Of a DNA stretch of 24,714 nucleotides, positions 1 through 7,126 are shown one piece after another. The position numbers and the translations under genes are program-made. The notes below the pieces were generated by a model. That model did not search any database and had not been told where the DNA came from. It saw only the letters and a list, made by a program, of their open reading frames with translations. Source of the DNA: Actinomycetota bacterium. GTDB lineage: Bacteria > Actinomycetota > Thermoleophilia > Solirubrobacterales > Solirubrobacteraceae. Numbering within the stretch: the stretch's first letter is position 1; each line of letters begins with the position of its first letter. The DNA lies in contig WLNV01000002.1 of the NCBI GenBank assembly GCA_009699615.1, forward strand, positions 1-24,714, given 5' to 3'.

Positions 1-429
1 CTGATCGCAATTGTCATCCACGGCGTCACGCTGCTGGGTGATTCGTACCTCCACCCCACGATCACGCAGATCGCGATCCCGTTCACGATCAGCTACCGAC
101 CCTTCTACACCGGCCTTGGCATCATCGCCGGTTGGGGCGCGATCTTCCTTGGCCTCAGCTTCTACGTTCGACGCTGGTTTGGCGCAAGGCGCTGGCGCAC
201 GATTCACCGCGCAACGATCCTCGTCTGGGCGCTCGCGGTAATCCACACACTCGGCGCAGGCACCGATGCAACCCAGTTCTGGATGCGCGCAATCCTGCTC
301 ACAACCGGCGTTCCAATTGTCTTCCTCTTCCTCCGTCGCGTGATGCCGGGCGAGGCAAAGCCTGCTCGCCGTACCCGCCCCGCGCAACCCGCGCAGCCGG
401 CGCCGGAATCGGCAGGAGCTCCGCGATGA
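1..429 (+). CDS. Ferric-reductase-like transmembrane protein, C-terminal part
   Basis: The gene is cut by the left edge; 142 residues remain, in frame from base 1 to a TGA. The visible part has at least four hydrophobic spans and histidines at visible residues 7, 18, 69 and 82. H69 and H82 are 13 apart within a hydrophobic segment (IHRATILVWALAVIH), the spacing of haem-b ligands in the ferric reductase-like transmembrane domain family (FRE/NOX/MsrQ type). A basic, Ala/Pro-rich tail follows the last span. There is no FAD or NAD domain on this chain, but the next gene overlaps it by ATGA (bases 426-429) and encodes a reductase, followed by a ferredoxin. I infer a membrane haem protein that receives or gives electrons to these partners. 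The substrate is unknown. Confidence 0.72.
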   Translation: MIAIVIHGVTLLGDSYLHPTITQIAIPFTISYRPFYTGLGIIAGWGAIFLGLSFYVRRWFGARRWRTIHRATILVWALAVIHTLGAGTDATQFWMRAILLTTGVPIVFLFLRRVMPGEAKPARRTRPAQPAQPAPESAGAPR

Positions 430-1547
430 GCTCCGGAGTCGTCATCGCCGGAGGAGGCCTCTCCGCACAGCGCTGCGCCGAAGCGCTGCGCCAGGGCGGC
501 TACAGCGACCCGGTCAAGATCGTCAGCATCGAAGAGCACGCGCCCTATGACAGGCCGCCGCTCTCAAAGGCGCTGCTCGCCGGCACCAAGGAGCTGCATG
601 AGATTGCTCTTCGCCCGGCCGACTGGCACGGCGAGCAGGATGTTGAGCTGCTGCTCGGCGACGGCGCAGCCGGCCTTGACGTCGACCGGCGCAAGCTGAT
701 GCTCGCATCCGGGTCGATGATCGACTACGAGCATCTCGTAATCGCAACCGGCAGCCGCGCGCGCCAGCTCCCCGGCAGCGACCAGTATGAAAACGTCCAC
801 ACGCTCCGCACCCTTGACGACGCCGTCCGCCTGCGCAACGTTCTAGAACCAGGCAAGCGCCTCGTGGTCCTCGGCGCCGGCCTGATCGGCCAGGAGGTTG
901 CGGCAACAGCGATGGGGCACGGCGCCGAAGTGACGCTGATCGAAGCCGAATCGCTGCCACTCGCCCGCGCGCTTCACCCCGAACTGGCGCAGTGGCTCGT
1001 TGATCTTCAGCGCGAAGAAGGCGTCGAAGTGAGGCTTGGCGCCCGCGTCACCGAAATGATCGGCGACGGCGACCGACTCGAAGCGCTTCTGCTCGACGAC
1101 GGTTCACGCGTTGAACTCGACGAAATGCTGGTCGCGATTGGCGTGATCCCTAACAGCGAGTGGCTCCCCGATGAGGTCGGCCTGCTCACGCTGCGCCCCG
1201 ACGTCCACGGCGCCGGCGATGTTGCCGGCGGCGACCACTGGGAGTTGGCAGCGCACCAGGGGAAGGCCGTAGCCCACGCGATCCTTGGCCGCGAGCCTGC
1301 TCCCGTCCCCTTCACCGGCTGGTGGAGCGACGTCCACGGCGTGCGCCTGCAAGGGCTGGGGCAACCGGCGGCGAATGACGAGATTGTGTTCGAAGGCGAG
1401 CCTGGCGAACGTGACTTCCACGCAGTGGTGAGTCGCAACGGGATCCCCGTCGCCGCACTTGCCGTAGGTCGACCACGTGAACTGCCGCGACTGCGCAAGC
1501 TGCTCGCGGAGCATTCTTCAACCCAACCCGCCAAGGAGGCCGCATGA
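426..1547 (+). CDS. FAD-dependent NAD(P)H:ferredoxin reductase
   Basis: 373 residues. The N-terminal FAD dinucleotide-binding motif is GGGLSA at residues 9-14, followed by the family block YDRPPLSK. The second Rossmann motif for NAD(P)H is GAGLIGQE near residue 150, and the FAD-binding GAGDVA is near residues 262-267. This is the order of rubredoxin/putidaredoxin/rhodocoxin-type reductases. The segment just before GAGDVA is shorter than usual (LTLRPDVHGAGD), and the chain is somewhat short of the usual 400 or so. The ATG at 426 overlaps the preceding stop, and the Shine-Dalgarno AAGGAGG of the next gene lies inside its 3' end. I chose this start because the FAD motif begins four residues later, although the frame stays open to base 132. 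Its likely role is passing electrons from NAD(P)H to the ferredoxin encoded next. Confidence 0.9.
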   Translation: MSSGVVIAGGGLSAQRCAEALRQGGYSDPVKIVSIEEHAPYDRPPLSKALLAGTKELHEIALRPADWHGEQDVELLLGDGAAGLDVDRRKLMLASGSMIDYEHLVIATGSRARQLPGSDQYENVHTLRTLDDAVRLRNVLEPGKRLVVLGAGLIGQEVAATAMGHGAEVTLIEAESLPLARALHPELAQWLVDLQREEGVEVRLGARVTEMIGDGDRLEALLLDDGSRVELDEMLVAIGVIPNSEWLPDEVGLLTLRPDVHGAGDVAGGDHWELAAHQGKAVAHAILGREPAPVPFTGWWSDVHGVRLQGLGQPAANDEIVFEGEPGERDFHAVVSRNGIPVAALAVGRPRELPRLRKLLAEHSSTQPAKEAA

Positions 1548-1753
1548 CCCTCGTTCCCACAATCGACGAAATTGGATGCGCAGCGCACGGTGACTGCGTC
1601 GAAGTTGCACCGCAGGTATTCGCGCTTAACGGCGACGTAGCCGAAGTGATTGGGACTGGCCCCGACGACATCATTCTCGCCGCTGCCGAAGCATGCCCGT
1701 CGGTCGCAATCATCGTCACCGACAGCGCCACAGGGGACCAGGTTTACCCGTAA
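1544..1753 (+). CDS. Small ferredoxin with CxxHxxC motif ([3Fe-4S] type)
   Basis: 69 residues. It carries C-A-A-H-G-D-C near residues 12-18 and a later C-P in AAEACPSVAI. This is the CxxHxxC(x)nCP pattern of actinobacterial P450-associated ferredoxins, where a His replaces one cluster cysteine and the cluster is usually [3Fe-4S]. The start ATG overlaps the reductase stop (ATGA), with AAGGAGG at 1533-1539 just upstream. The overlap suggests co-translation with the reductase, making it that enzyme's electron acceptor. No P450 is visible in the window. The only nearby terminal acceptor is the haem-type membrane protein upstream. Three cysteines are seen and no second cluster motif. Confidence 0.88.
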   Translation: MTLVPTIDEIGCAAHGDCVEVAPQVFALNGDVAEVIGTGPDDIILAAAEACPSVAIIVTDSATGDQVYP

Positions 1754-1795
1754 ACGAGGGCCTTGGATCCTTAGAGATTCTTCAGCATCGTTCGA

Positions 1796-1801
1796 TAGAT
1801 T
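1796..1801 (+). promoter_or_regulatory. Candidate -10 box for the 104-residue protein
   Basis: TAGATT lies 6 nt before the GTG at 1808. No Shine-Dalgarno is visible, so a leaderless transcript is likely. A -35 box is not convincing. Confidence 0.45.
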
Positions 1802-1807
1802 CACTCC

Positions 1808-2122
1808 GTGAAGCCGAACCGGGTCAAAGGGACTTTCAACGCGCTGATTGCCGTCGGCGCGCTCTTCTGCGCAGTCTTCGTGCTGCTCGCGGTGCAGATG
1901 TTTCTCGGCAACGACCCCGCACTCGGTACAACTCGCGGGGCAACTACGAAAGCCTCTGTCACGAAAGAGAAATCTGACGAGAAAAGCCTGCTTGAGAAGG
2001 CAACAGACGCGCTAGACATTCAGTCCCCGCCCGATGATCAGTACTACGAGCAGGCGCCGCAGCAGCAGTACTACCAGCCGTCGCAGCAAGCACCGGCGCC
2101 GGTTCAGTCGAGCAGCTCTTAG
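1808..2122 (+). CDS. Small single-pass membrane protein with Gln/Tyr/Pro-rich tail
   Basis: 104 residues, not recognised. A short basic N-terminus (MKPNRVKG) is followed by one hydrophobic span at about residues 9-33, then a charged Lys/Glu stretch and a low-complexity tail rich in Gln, Tyr, Pro and Ser (YYEQAP, QQQYYQP). Predicted topology is a signal anchor with the tail outside. The GTG start sits 6 nt after a TAGATT box. It stands between the redox operon and the crotonase in the same direction and shows no obvious link to either. A secretory or wall-associated role is possible but unsupported. Reading frame and hydrophobicity are the only evidence that it is a gene. Confidence 0.55.
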   Translation: MKPNRVKGTFNALIAVGALFCAVFVLLAVQMFLGNDPALGTTRGATTKASVTKEKSDEKSLLEKATDALDIQSPPDDQYYEQAPQQQYYQPSQQAPAPVQSSSS

Positions 2123-2188
2123 CTTCACAGCAGCGCACCGCGCGAGCCGTCATCATCAGCAGCGTTCCTCAAATAAAGGAAGGCTCCG

Positions 2189-2968
2189 ATGCAGATCGTC
2201 ATCACTGAGGACCGCGGCGCGGTCCGCCACCTGATTCTCAACCGCCCCGAGAAGCGCAACGCAATGAACGCCGAGATGATCCTGGCGCTGGGCGAGGCGA
2301 TTGAGTACGCCGCCAATGACCCCGAAGTGCGCGTCGTTGTTCTGCGCGGCGAGGGCGCAATGTTCTCGTCCGGCGTCGACTTCGCCAGCTTCCTACCGCT
2401 GATCGAGGACCCCTCCCAGCTGCGCGGCTTCCGCCGCCCGATGATCGAAAGCTGGAACCTCCTGGAAGAGATGACGAAGCCAACGATCGCCCAGATCCAC
2501 GGCGCCTGCATCGGTGGCGCGCTGGAACTCGCGCTGGCCTGCGACCTGAGGACGATCTCCGACAGCGCGATCGTCGGGCTGCCTGAGACGCGAGTCGGTC
2601 TGATCCCCGACGTCGGCGGATCATCACGGCTGCCATCGATCGTCGGGCTTGGCCGCGCGAAGGAAATGATCATGGCCTCGAAGATGATCAACGGCACAGA
2701 GGCTGAGCGGATCGGGCTCGCCAACCGCGTCGCCCCTGCCGAGGAGCTCGATGCCGCGACCGATCAGCTTGTCGCCGAGCTGCTGGCCTGCGCACCGATC
2801 GCCGTCGGCCTCTCAAAGCGCGTGATCGACGCCGCCGCCAAGCCGGCGCTGGCCTTGACGCTCGAGCAAGAGGTCGCCGCTCAGCAGCTCTGCGCGAACA
2901 GCGCAGACTTCAGCGAAGGCGTCAGCGCCCTAAGCGAGAAGCGCGACCCCAACTTCAGCGGCAGCTAA
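2189..2968 (+). CDS. Enoyl-CoA hydratase/isomerase (crotonase family)
   Basis: 259 residues, full family length. The N-terminal block LNRPEKRNAMN is typical. The oxyanion-hole segments are FSSGVDF and HGACIGGALELA. Both catalytic glutamates of hydratases are present: E113 in GGALELA and E133 in LPETRVG, 20 apart as E144 and E164 are in rat mitochondrial hydratase, so a true hydratase is plausible. AAGGAAGG at 2176-2183 is a clear Shine-Dalgarno 5 nt before the ATG. The specific acyl-CoA substrate cannot be read from sequence. The stop codon TAA (2966-2968) overlaps the stop of a broken SDR remnant on the other strand. A role in fatty-acid or amino-acid breakdown is likely. Confidence 0.9.
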   Translation: MQIVITEDRGAVRHLILNRPEKRNAMNAEMILALGEAIEYAANDPEVRVVVLRGEGAMFSSGVDFASFLPLIEDPSQLRGFRRPMIESWNLLEEMTKPTIAQIHGACIGGALELALACDLRTISDSAIVGLPETRVGLIPDVGGSSRLPSIVGLGRAKEMIMASKMINGTEAERIGLANRVAPAEELDAATDQLVAELLACAPIAVGLSKRVIDAAAKPALALTLEQEVAAQQLCANSADFSEGVSALSEKRDPNFSGS

Positions 2969-3003
2969 GCCATCGAGAGGCCGCCGCTGACGTTCAGCGT
3001 CTG
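2965..3003 (-). pseudogene. 3'-terminal remnant of an SDR gene (12 codons plus stop)
   Basis: Read on the minus strand, these bases encode QTLNVSGGLSMA and a TAG stop, exactly the C-terminus of the intact SDR at 4761-5510. Bases 2969-3003 match 4765-4799 at 34 of 35 positions. The mismatch and the neighbouring GCT/GCC difference are both synonymous. The remnant's stop (2965-2967) overlaps the crotonase stop, so an SDR gene once converged on the crotonase here. The SulP transporter now occupies the place of the missing part, and its own stop codon (2994-2996) falls inside the remnant in another frame. Confidence 0.8.
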
Positions 3004-4652
3004 ACGTTGAAGGCAGCGTAAGCCTCCGGCAGCGTGGCAAAGCGCCGATCTTCGGCGATCCGTTGATCGAGGCTCAGATTGGCGAGCACTTCGCTCAGAT
3101 GCTGATCCGCTCGCGCTAGGGCCAACGTGATGTCGCGCTGTTCGAGGAAATCAAAGAGCGTTTGGAGCTCGAGGCCAGCGGAGTAGTCGATGTTGCCGAG
3201 TGATGAACCATCAATCACGAACCACTCAACGGGGTGCGGCGCTTGCGTGACCATCTCGCGGACAGCGTCGGCATAGTTGCTTGCGTTCGCGAAGAACAGG
3301 CTCGCCGTGTAGCGGAACACAATCAAACCGGGCTGACTCTCTAAGCCCGGACGACTTGCGGTATAGACCGGGTCGTTCTCACCGTCGAGGCCGATCACGA
3401 ATGCCTCGGGCGACCACTGGCGTTTGAAGATGTAAAGGATCGAGAAAATGATCGCCACTGAGACGCCGTACTGGACGCCAAAGACGCAGGTGATGATTGC
3501 GGTGTTGATCGCCGCCACAAACTCGAGCCTGCTTTGACCAATAATCTGCCGCAGGCTGTTGACGTTGACCATCCGGCAACCAAGAATGAAAACGAGCATC
3601 GAGATCACAGCGATCGGCAGCTTGGCTAATAGAGACGAGAAGATCAGCAACAGCAGTACGAGCAGCGCCATCGTGAGATTTGCAAACTGCGTGCGTCCTC
3701 GCTCGTCGTAGAGAAACTGGGTCTTCGTAGCACTGCCGCTGACGGCCATCGTCGAGCCGAGGCCAGCAAGAAGGTTCGAACCTGAGAGCGAGAGCAAGTC
3801 GCGATCGAGCTGCGCCCGGACGCCGGTTTGTAGTGAGACCGAGCGCGTGGTTACGGCCGTCTCGACGATAATCAGAAAGAAGCAGGATGCAGCAATCAGC
3901 AAGATCGAACCGCTGTTCGCCAGCAGATCGTTGAGGCCGACTCCTTCGGGCAGCCCGACCGGTGGGAGCCCCGCCGGTACGTCGCCGATGACCGCGACGC
4001 CTGACGCGGATGCGCCTACCGCCGCCGAAACTGCGATTCCAAGCACGAGCGCGAGCAGCGAACCCGGGACGTTGGGCCGGAACCGCCGGCAGCCAAGCAC
4101 TACCACTGCCGTTCCGAGAGCAAAAGCAACCGTCTTCCAATTGGTTTGGTCAGCAGCGTTCAGGTTCGCCCATTGTTGATCGAGCCACGAACCGTTTCCG
4201 GTCGGCAGGCCAAGCGCGCCGGGAATCTCCCGCGAAGCGATGAAGATGCCGATGCCGGCATAGAGGCCTACCGCCACGGGGACGCTGATCAGGTCGGCAA
4301 CGAAGCCAAGTTTGCAGAGCCCCGCTATTAACAACATGGCGGCGCAGACGAGCGCAATCACGCCTACGTATGCCAACCACTGCTGCGATTCGGGGAGCAC
4401 GCCGGCGATCGCGCCGCCTCCAAGCCCTGATGCCAAGACGGCCGCGACGACGGACGAGCCTCCGACAACGAGATGCGAGCGAAAGCGGAAGACGGCAAAG
4501 ATAACCACCGGGATGACCAGCGTGTAGAGACCGGTTACAACAGGGATCTTCGCGATCTTCGCGTAGCCCATCACCTCGGGGACGGCGATCGCAGTAAGGG
4601 TGGCGCCGGCGATCAGATCGCGCGGGAGCCACTGACGCTTCTGGCCGCTCAT
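2994..4652 (-). CDS. SulP/SLC26 family anion transporter with STAS domain
   Basis: 552 residues. The N-terminal 390 or so form the multi-span SulP core, opening with DLIAGATLTAIAVPEVMGYAKIA, the family's first-helix signature, followed by many hydrophobic spans. The C-terminal 110 or so (from PGLIVFRYTASLFFANA) form a cytoplasmic STAS domain with NIDYSAG at the place of the usual D-x-T/S-G loop. It should transport sulfate, bicarbonate or another anion; the substrate cannot be told from sequence. The ATG at 4652 lies just before the core motif. TTGACA is visible on the minus strand at 4679-4684, but no well-spaced -10 follows. The extreme 3' end, including the stop, lies within the SDR remnant, so this gene probably arrived by insertion or recombination. 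It separates the crotonase from the SDR. Confidence 0.93.
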   Translation of the reverse strand: MSGQKRQWLPRDLIAGATLTAIAVPEVMGYAKIAKIPVVTGLYTLVIPVVIFAVFRFRSHLVVGGSSVVAAVLASGLGGGAIAGVLPESQQWLAYVGVIALVCAAMLLIAGLCKLGFVADLISVPVAVGLYAGIGIFIASREIPGALGLPTGNGSWLDQQWANLNAADQTNWKTVAFALGTAVVVLGCRRFRPNVPGSLLALVLGIAVSAAVGASASGVAVIGDVPAGLPPVGLPEGVGLNDLLANSGSILLIAASCFFLIIVETAVTTRSVSLQTGVRAQLDRDLLSLSGSNLLAGLGSTMAVSGSATKTQFLYDERGRTQFANLTMALLVLLLLIFSSLLAKLPIAVISMLVFILGCRMVNVNSLRQIIGQSRLEFVAAINTAIITCVFGVQYGVSVAIIFSILYIFKRQWSPEAFVIGLDGENDPVYTASRPGLESQPGLIVFRYTASLFFANASNYADAVREMVTQAPHPVEWFVIDGSSLGNIDYSAGLELQTLFDFLEQRDITLALARADQHLSEVLANLSLDQRIAEDRRFATLPEAYAAFNVRR

Positions 4653-4760
4653 CTGGCTTGCTCGGCCTCTAGATCTGCTGTCAACACGTTGCGACCATAC
4701 ATCGCGCGCGAGTGACGAATTAGCACTCAGCCACTCTCAGGCCCGATCGCTAGCCGAACG

Positions 4761-5510
4761 CTAGGCCATCGAAAGGCCGCCGCTGACGTTCAGCGTCTGG
4801 CCTGTCACGAACGAGGCATCGTCGCTGGCAAGGAAGGCGATCGCAGCAGCGACCTCCTCCGGCTGCCCGGCACGACCCATCGCCGTCTTCGAGATCATTC
4901 CTTGCTGGAGCTTCTCGCCGAGCTCGCCGAGCATCGTTGCTGCGGCTTGGAAGAGCGGCGTGTCAACGGGCCCCGGCGCAACCGCGTTGCTGCGCACGTT
5001 GTATCGGGCCGACTCCAGCGCGATCGCCTTCGTGAAGCCGATCACCCCGGCCTTGGCGGTCGAGTAGACAACCGAACCAGGCGAGCCGGTGCGCCCCGCT
5101 TCGCTGGCGACGTTGACGATCACGCCAGCTTTGCGCTCGTGCATCGCCGGCAGCACTGCGTGAGTGCAGTTGAAGACGCCCTTGACGTTCACGGCGAGCA
5201 GGAAATCCCACAGCTCCTCGTCGGTGTGGATAAAGAAGGCGAAGCGGTCGGTCCCTGCGTTGTTGACGAGAATGTCAATCTGCCCGTGCTCGACGGCGAC
5301 AGCCTCGAAGCTGCTGTGGACGGCCGCGAAGTCGGTTACGTCGAGCTCGATTGCTGCGCCGCTGATCTCCCCAGCGAGCTCGCGAGCGGCGTCGATCTGC
5401 AGGTCGGCGACGATCACAGTCGCGCCCTCCGCCGCTAGTCGCCGGCAGGTGGCCGCGCCGATTCCGCTCGCACCGCCGGTTACAACCGCCAACTTCTTCT
5501 CAAGTCTCAT
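4761..5510 (-). CDS. Short-chain dehydrogenase/reductase (SDR), FabG-like
   Basis: 249 residues, the classical SDR length. It has the cofactor motif TGGASGIG at 11-18, NNAG at 83-86, and the catalytic set N108, S136 (NVAS), Y149 and K153 (YSTAK). The C-terminal TGQTLNVSGG is also standard. D36 after the second strand (VADLQ) suggests NAD(H) rather than NADP(H), by the usual rule. The frame stays open far upstream, but MRLEKKLAVVTGG is the normal SDR N-terminus, and a TAGGTT -10 box lies 7 nt before this ATG. It is transcribed divergently from the F420 operon with only 25 nt between starts. The substrate is unknown. A hydroxyacyl-CoA or alcohol dehydrogenase role would fit the nearby crotonase. 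Confidence 0.92.
   Translation of the reverse strand: MRLEKKLAVVTGGASGIGAATCRRLAAEGATVIVADLQIDAARELAGEISGAAIELDVTDFAAVHSSFEAVAVEHGQIDILVNNAGTDRFAFFIHTDEELWDFLLAVNVKGVFNCTHAVLPAMHERKAGVIVNVASEAGRTGSPGSVVYSTAKAGVIGFTKAIALESARYNVRSNAVAPGPVDTPLFQAAATMLGELGEKLQQGMISKTAMGRAGQPEEVAAAIAFLASDDASFVTGQTLNVSGGLSMA
4765..4799. repeat. 35-nt direct repeat, copy 2 (copy 1 at 2969-3003)
   Basis: This is the 3' end of the intact SDR gene. The other copy lies 1796 nt to the left in the same orientation, beyond the SulP gene. The two copies differ at one base and thus bracket the transporter gene. Confidence 0.9.
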
Positions 5511-5517
5511 GCGCTGA

Positions 5518-5527
5518 AACCTATACT
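5518..5527. promoter_or_regulatory. Overlapping divergent -10 boxes (SDR / F420 operon)
   Basis: Plus strand: TATACT at 5522-5527, 8 nt before the ATG of fno. Minus strand: TAGGTT (5523 down to 5518), 7 nt before the ATG of the SDR. The two hexamers share the T-A at 5522-5523. Neither gene has room for a Shine-Dalgarno, so both transcripts are probably leaderless and initiation in the two directions would compete. Confidence 0.6.
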
Positions 5528-5535
5528 CCGCGCCG

Positions 5536-6207
5536 ATGCCCTTGCCTTCCTCCGTCTCGATCATCGGCGCCAGCGGCGCCCTCGGCCAAGGCCTCGCGCT
5601 GCGCTGGGCGCAGGCCGGAGTGCCGCTCGTCCTCGGCTCCCGCGAGGCAGACCGAGCCGCTGAAGCGGCGGCGGCGATAGTCGCTGCCGTTCCAGGCGCC
5701 GTGATCGAAGGCGTAGACAACGTTGCTGCTGCAGCCGCCTCACCGGTCGTTGTTCTCTCGGTCCCATTCAGCGCCCAGGCAAAGACGGTGAAGCAGATAG
5801 GCGAATCGCTCAAAGCCGGCCAGTTGGTGATCGACGCCAGCGTTCCGCTCGCCGCGCAGGTCGGCGGCAAGCCAACGCAGATGCTCGGCGTTTGGCAAGG
5901 CTCTGCCGCGCAGCAGGCTGCTTCGCTGCTCCCCGACGGCGTCGGAATCGTCAGCGCGCTTCACACGGTCAGTGCCGCGATGCTTGCCGACCTCGATCAC
6001 AAGTTTGATGAGGACGTGCTCGTCTGCGGCGACGACAAGGAACAGAAGGCAGTCGCCGCGGAACTGATCGAAGCAATCGCGGGGTTGCGTGCAGTTGATG
6101 CCGGGCGGCTTGAGAACTCGCGCATTACCGAATCGCTCACTGCACTAATGATCGGCATCAACATCCGCAACAAGGCTCACACCGGCATCCGCATCACCGG
6201 GCTGTGA
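5536..6207 (+). CDS. fno: F420-dependent NADP oxidoreductase (NADPH:F420 reductase)
   Basis: 223 residues. It is very similar in layout to archaeal Fno: N-terminal nucleotide-binding motif IIGASGALGQGLALRWA (residues 9-25), the NADP-phosphate contact LGSRE, then VVLSVPF, VSALHTVSAA, a DEDVLVCGDD block and a C-terminal LDAG-like element (VDAGRLENSRITESLT). It transfers hydride between F420H2 and NADP+, linking the F420 pool to NADPH. First gene of a four-gene operon: its TGA overlaps the GTG of cofD. Transcription probably starts from TATACT at 5522-5527, giving a leaderless mRNA. Its place at the head of F420 synthesis genes supports the assignment. An unrelated NADPH reductase of the same fold is the main alternative. 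Confidence 0.9.
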   Translation: MPLPSSVSIIGASGALGQGLALRWAQAGVPLVLGSREADRAAEAAAAIVAAVPGAVIEGVDNVAAAAASPVVVLSVPFSAQAKTVKQIGESLKAGQLVIDASVPLAAQVGGKPTQMLGVWQGSAAQQAASLLPDGVGIVSALHTVSAAMLADLDHKFDEDVLVCGDDKEQKAVAAELIEAIAGLRAVDAGRLENSRITESLTALMIGINIRNKAHTGIRITGL

Positions 6208-7124
6208 GCCGCGGCCCGGTAGTCGTCCTCGCTGGCGGAACCGGCGGCGCGAAGCTGGCGCGCGGGCTGCTCGACCACGTCGGCGAGGATCTCGTCGTAA
6301 TCGCCAACACTGCCGACGACATCGAGATCTACGGCGTGCCGGTCTCTCCCGACCCGGACCTGATCAGCTTCACTCTCGCCGACTTGATCGATGATCGCGG
6401 CTGGGGAATCGATGGAGACAGCTTCAAAGCAATGGACGCGCTGCGTCGGCACGGCAGCAGCGTTTGGTTCAACCTCGGCGACCGCGACATCGCCTGGTGC
6501 GCCGAGCGACGCCGCCTGCTCGAGCGAGGCAGCACACCGACCCGAGCAATGGCACTGCTGACGAACGCGATTGGTGTCGAGGCCCGCGTCCTGCCAATGA
6601 GCAACCAACAGGTTCAGACGCAGGTCTATGCACGCGGCAGCTGGCACGGGCTCCAGCAGTTCCTGATCTCCGAGCAGGGCGCAGGGCCGGTTGACGGCGT
6701 CCGGCTGATTGGGATCGATGAAGCGAGGCCCACCGCCGAGGTGATGGAGGCGATCGCCAACGCGCGGACGATCATCATCGGTCCTTCCAACCCCGTCATC
6801 TCGATCGGGCCAATTCTCGAGCTAAGCGGCCTCTACGACGCGCTGCTTGATTCACCGGCGCCGCTGCTGGCCGTTTCACCGATCGTCGGCGGCTCTGTGC
6901 TGAAAGGCCCAACCGCTGAGTTCATGAAGCACGCCGGCCTGAGCGTGGACGCGGCCGGAATCGCCGCTGCCTACGAAGGCCTGATAGATGGGCTGATTAC
7001 CGACGAGCCGGTCGCGATCGAGGGGCTCAAGGTGACCGTCGCATCGACTTTGATGGACTCTCCGCAGTCGCGCCGCATCGTTGCCCGCAACGCACTCGCG
7101 GCCGCTGACGCGCTATCTCTCTGA
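6204..7124 (+). CDS. cofD: 2-phospho-L-lactate transferase (CofD/FbiA)
   Basis: 306 residues, normal for the family. The N-terminal motif VVLAGGTGGAKLARGL (residues 7-22) and the block VVIANTADDIEIYG, which binds FO and the metal, are diagnostic. WFNLGDRD and IIIGPSNPVISIGPIL are further family blocks. The enzyme transfers a phospholactyl or phosphoenolpyruvyl group from the GDP-activated compound made by CofC to FO, giving F420-0 or dehydro-F420-0. It starts with GTG inside the fno stop (GTGA) and ends 2 nt before cofC, so all four genes are very likely one transcript. In actinobacteria the equivalent is FbiA. Confidence 0.95.
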   Translation: MSRGPVVVLAGGTGGAKLARGLLDHVGEDLVVIANTADDIEIYGVPVSPDPDLISFTLADLIDDRGWGIDGDSFKAMDALRRHGSSVWFNLGDRDIAWCAERRRLLERGSTPTRAMALLTNAIGVEARVLPMSNQQVQTQVYARGSWHGLQQFLISEQGAGPVDGVRLIGIDEARPTAEVMEAIANARTIIIGPSNPVISIGPILELSGLYDALLDSPAPLLAVSPIVGGSVLKGPTAEFMKHAGLSVDAAGIAAAYEGLIDGLITDEPVAIEGLKVTVASTLMDSPQSRRIVARNALAAADALSL

Positions 7125-7126
7125 GT

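Noticed and set aside
132..425. N-terminal extension of the FAD reductase frame up to base 132
   Set aside because: It overlaps the ferric-reductase-like gene in another frame and puts about 100 low-complexity residues before the FAD motif. The ATG at 426 fits the family and the ATGA overlap.
4710..4728. TTAGCACTC at 4720-4728, a perfect left half of the CIRCE (HrcA) operator, and GAGTG/CACTC inverted repeat
   Set aside because: The right half-site GAGTGCTAA is absent at the required 9-nt spacing and no chaperone gene is near. It is treated as chance, or at most part of the SulP upstream region.
2969..4799. SulP region as an insertion sequence or transposon bracketed by direct repeats
   Set aside because: The 35-nt repeat is coding sequence of an SDR gene, not a target-site duplication. 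No transposase or terminal inverted repeats are present.
5511..5870. Upstream extension of the SDR frame across the fno gene
   Set aside because: It is antisense to fno. The normal SDR N-terminus begins at 5510, right after a -10 box.
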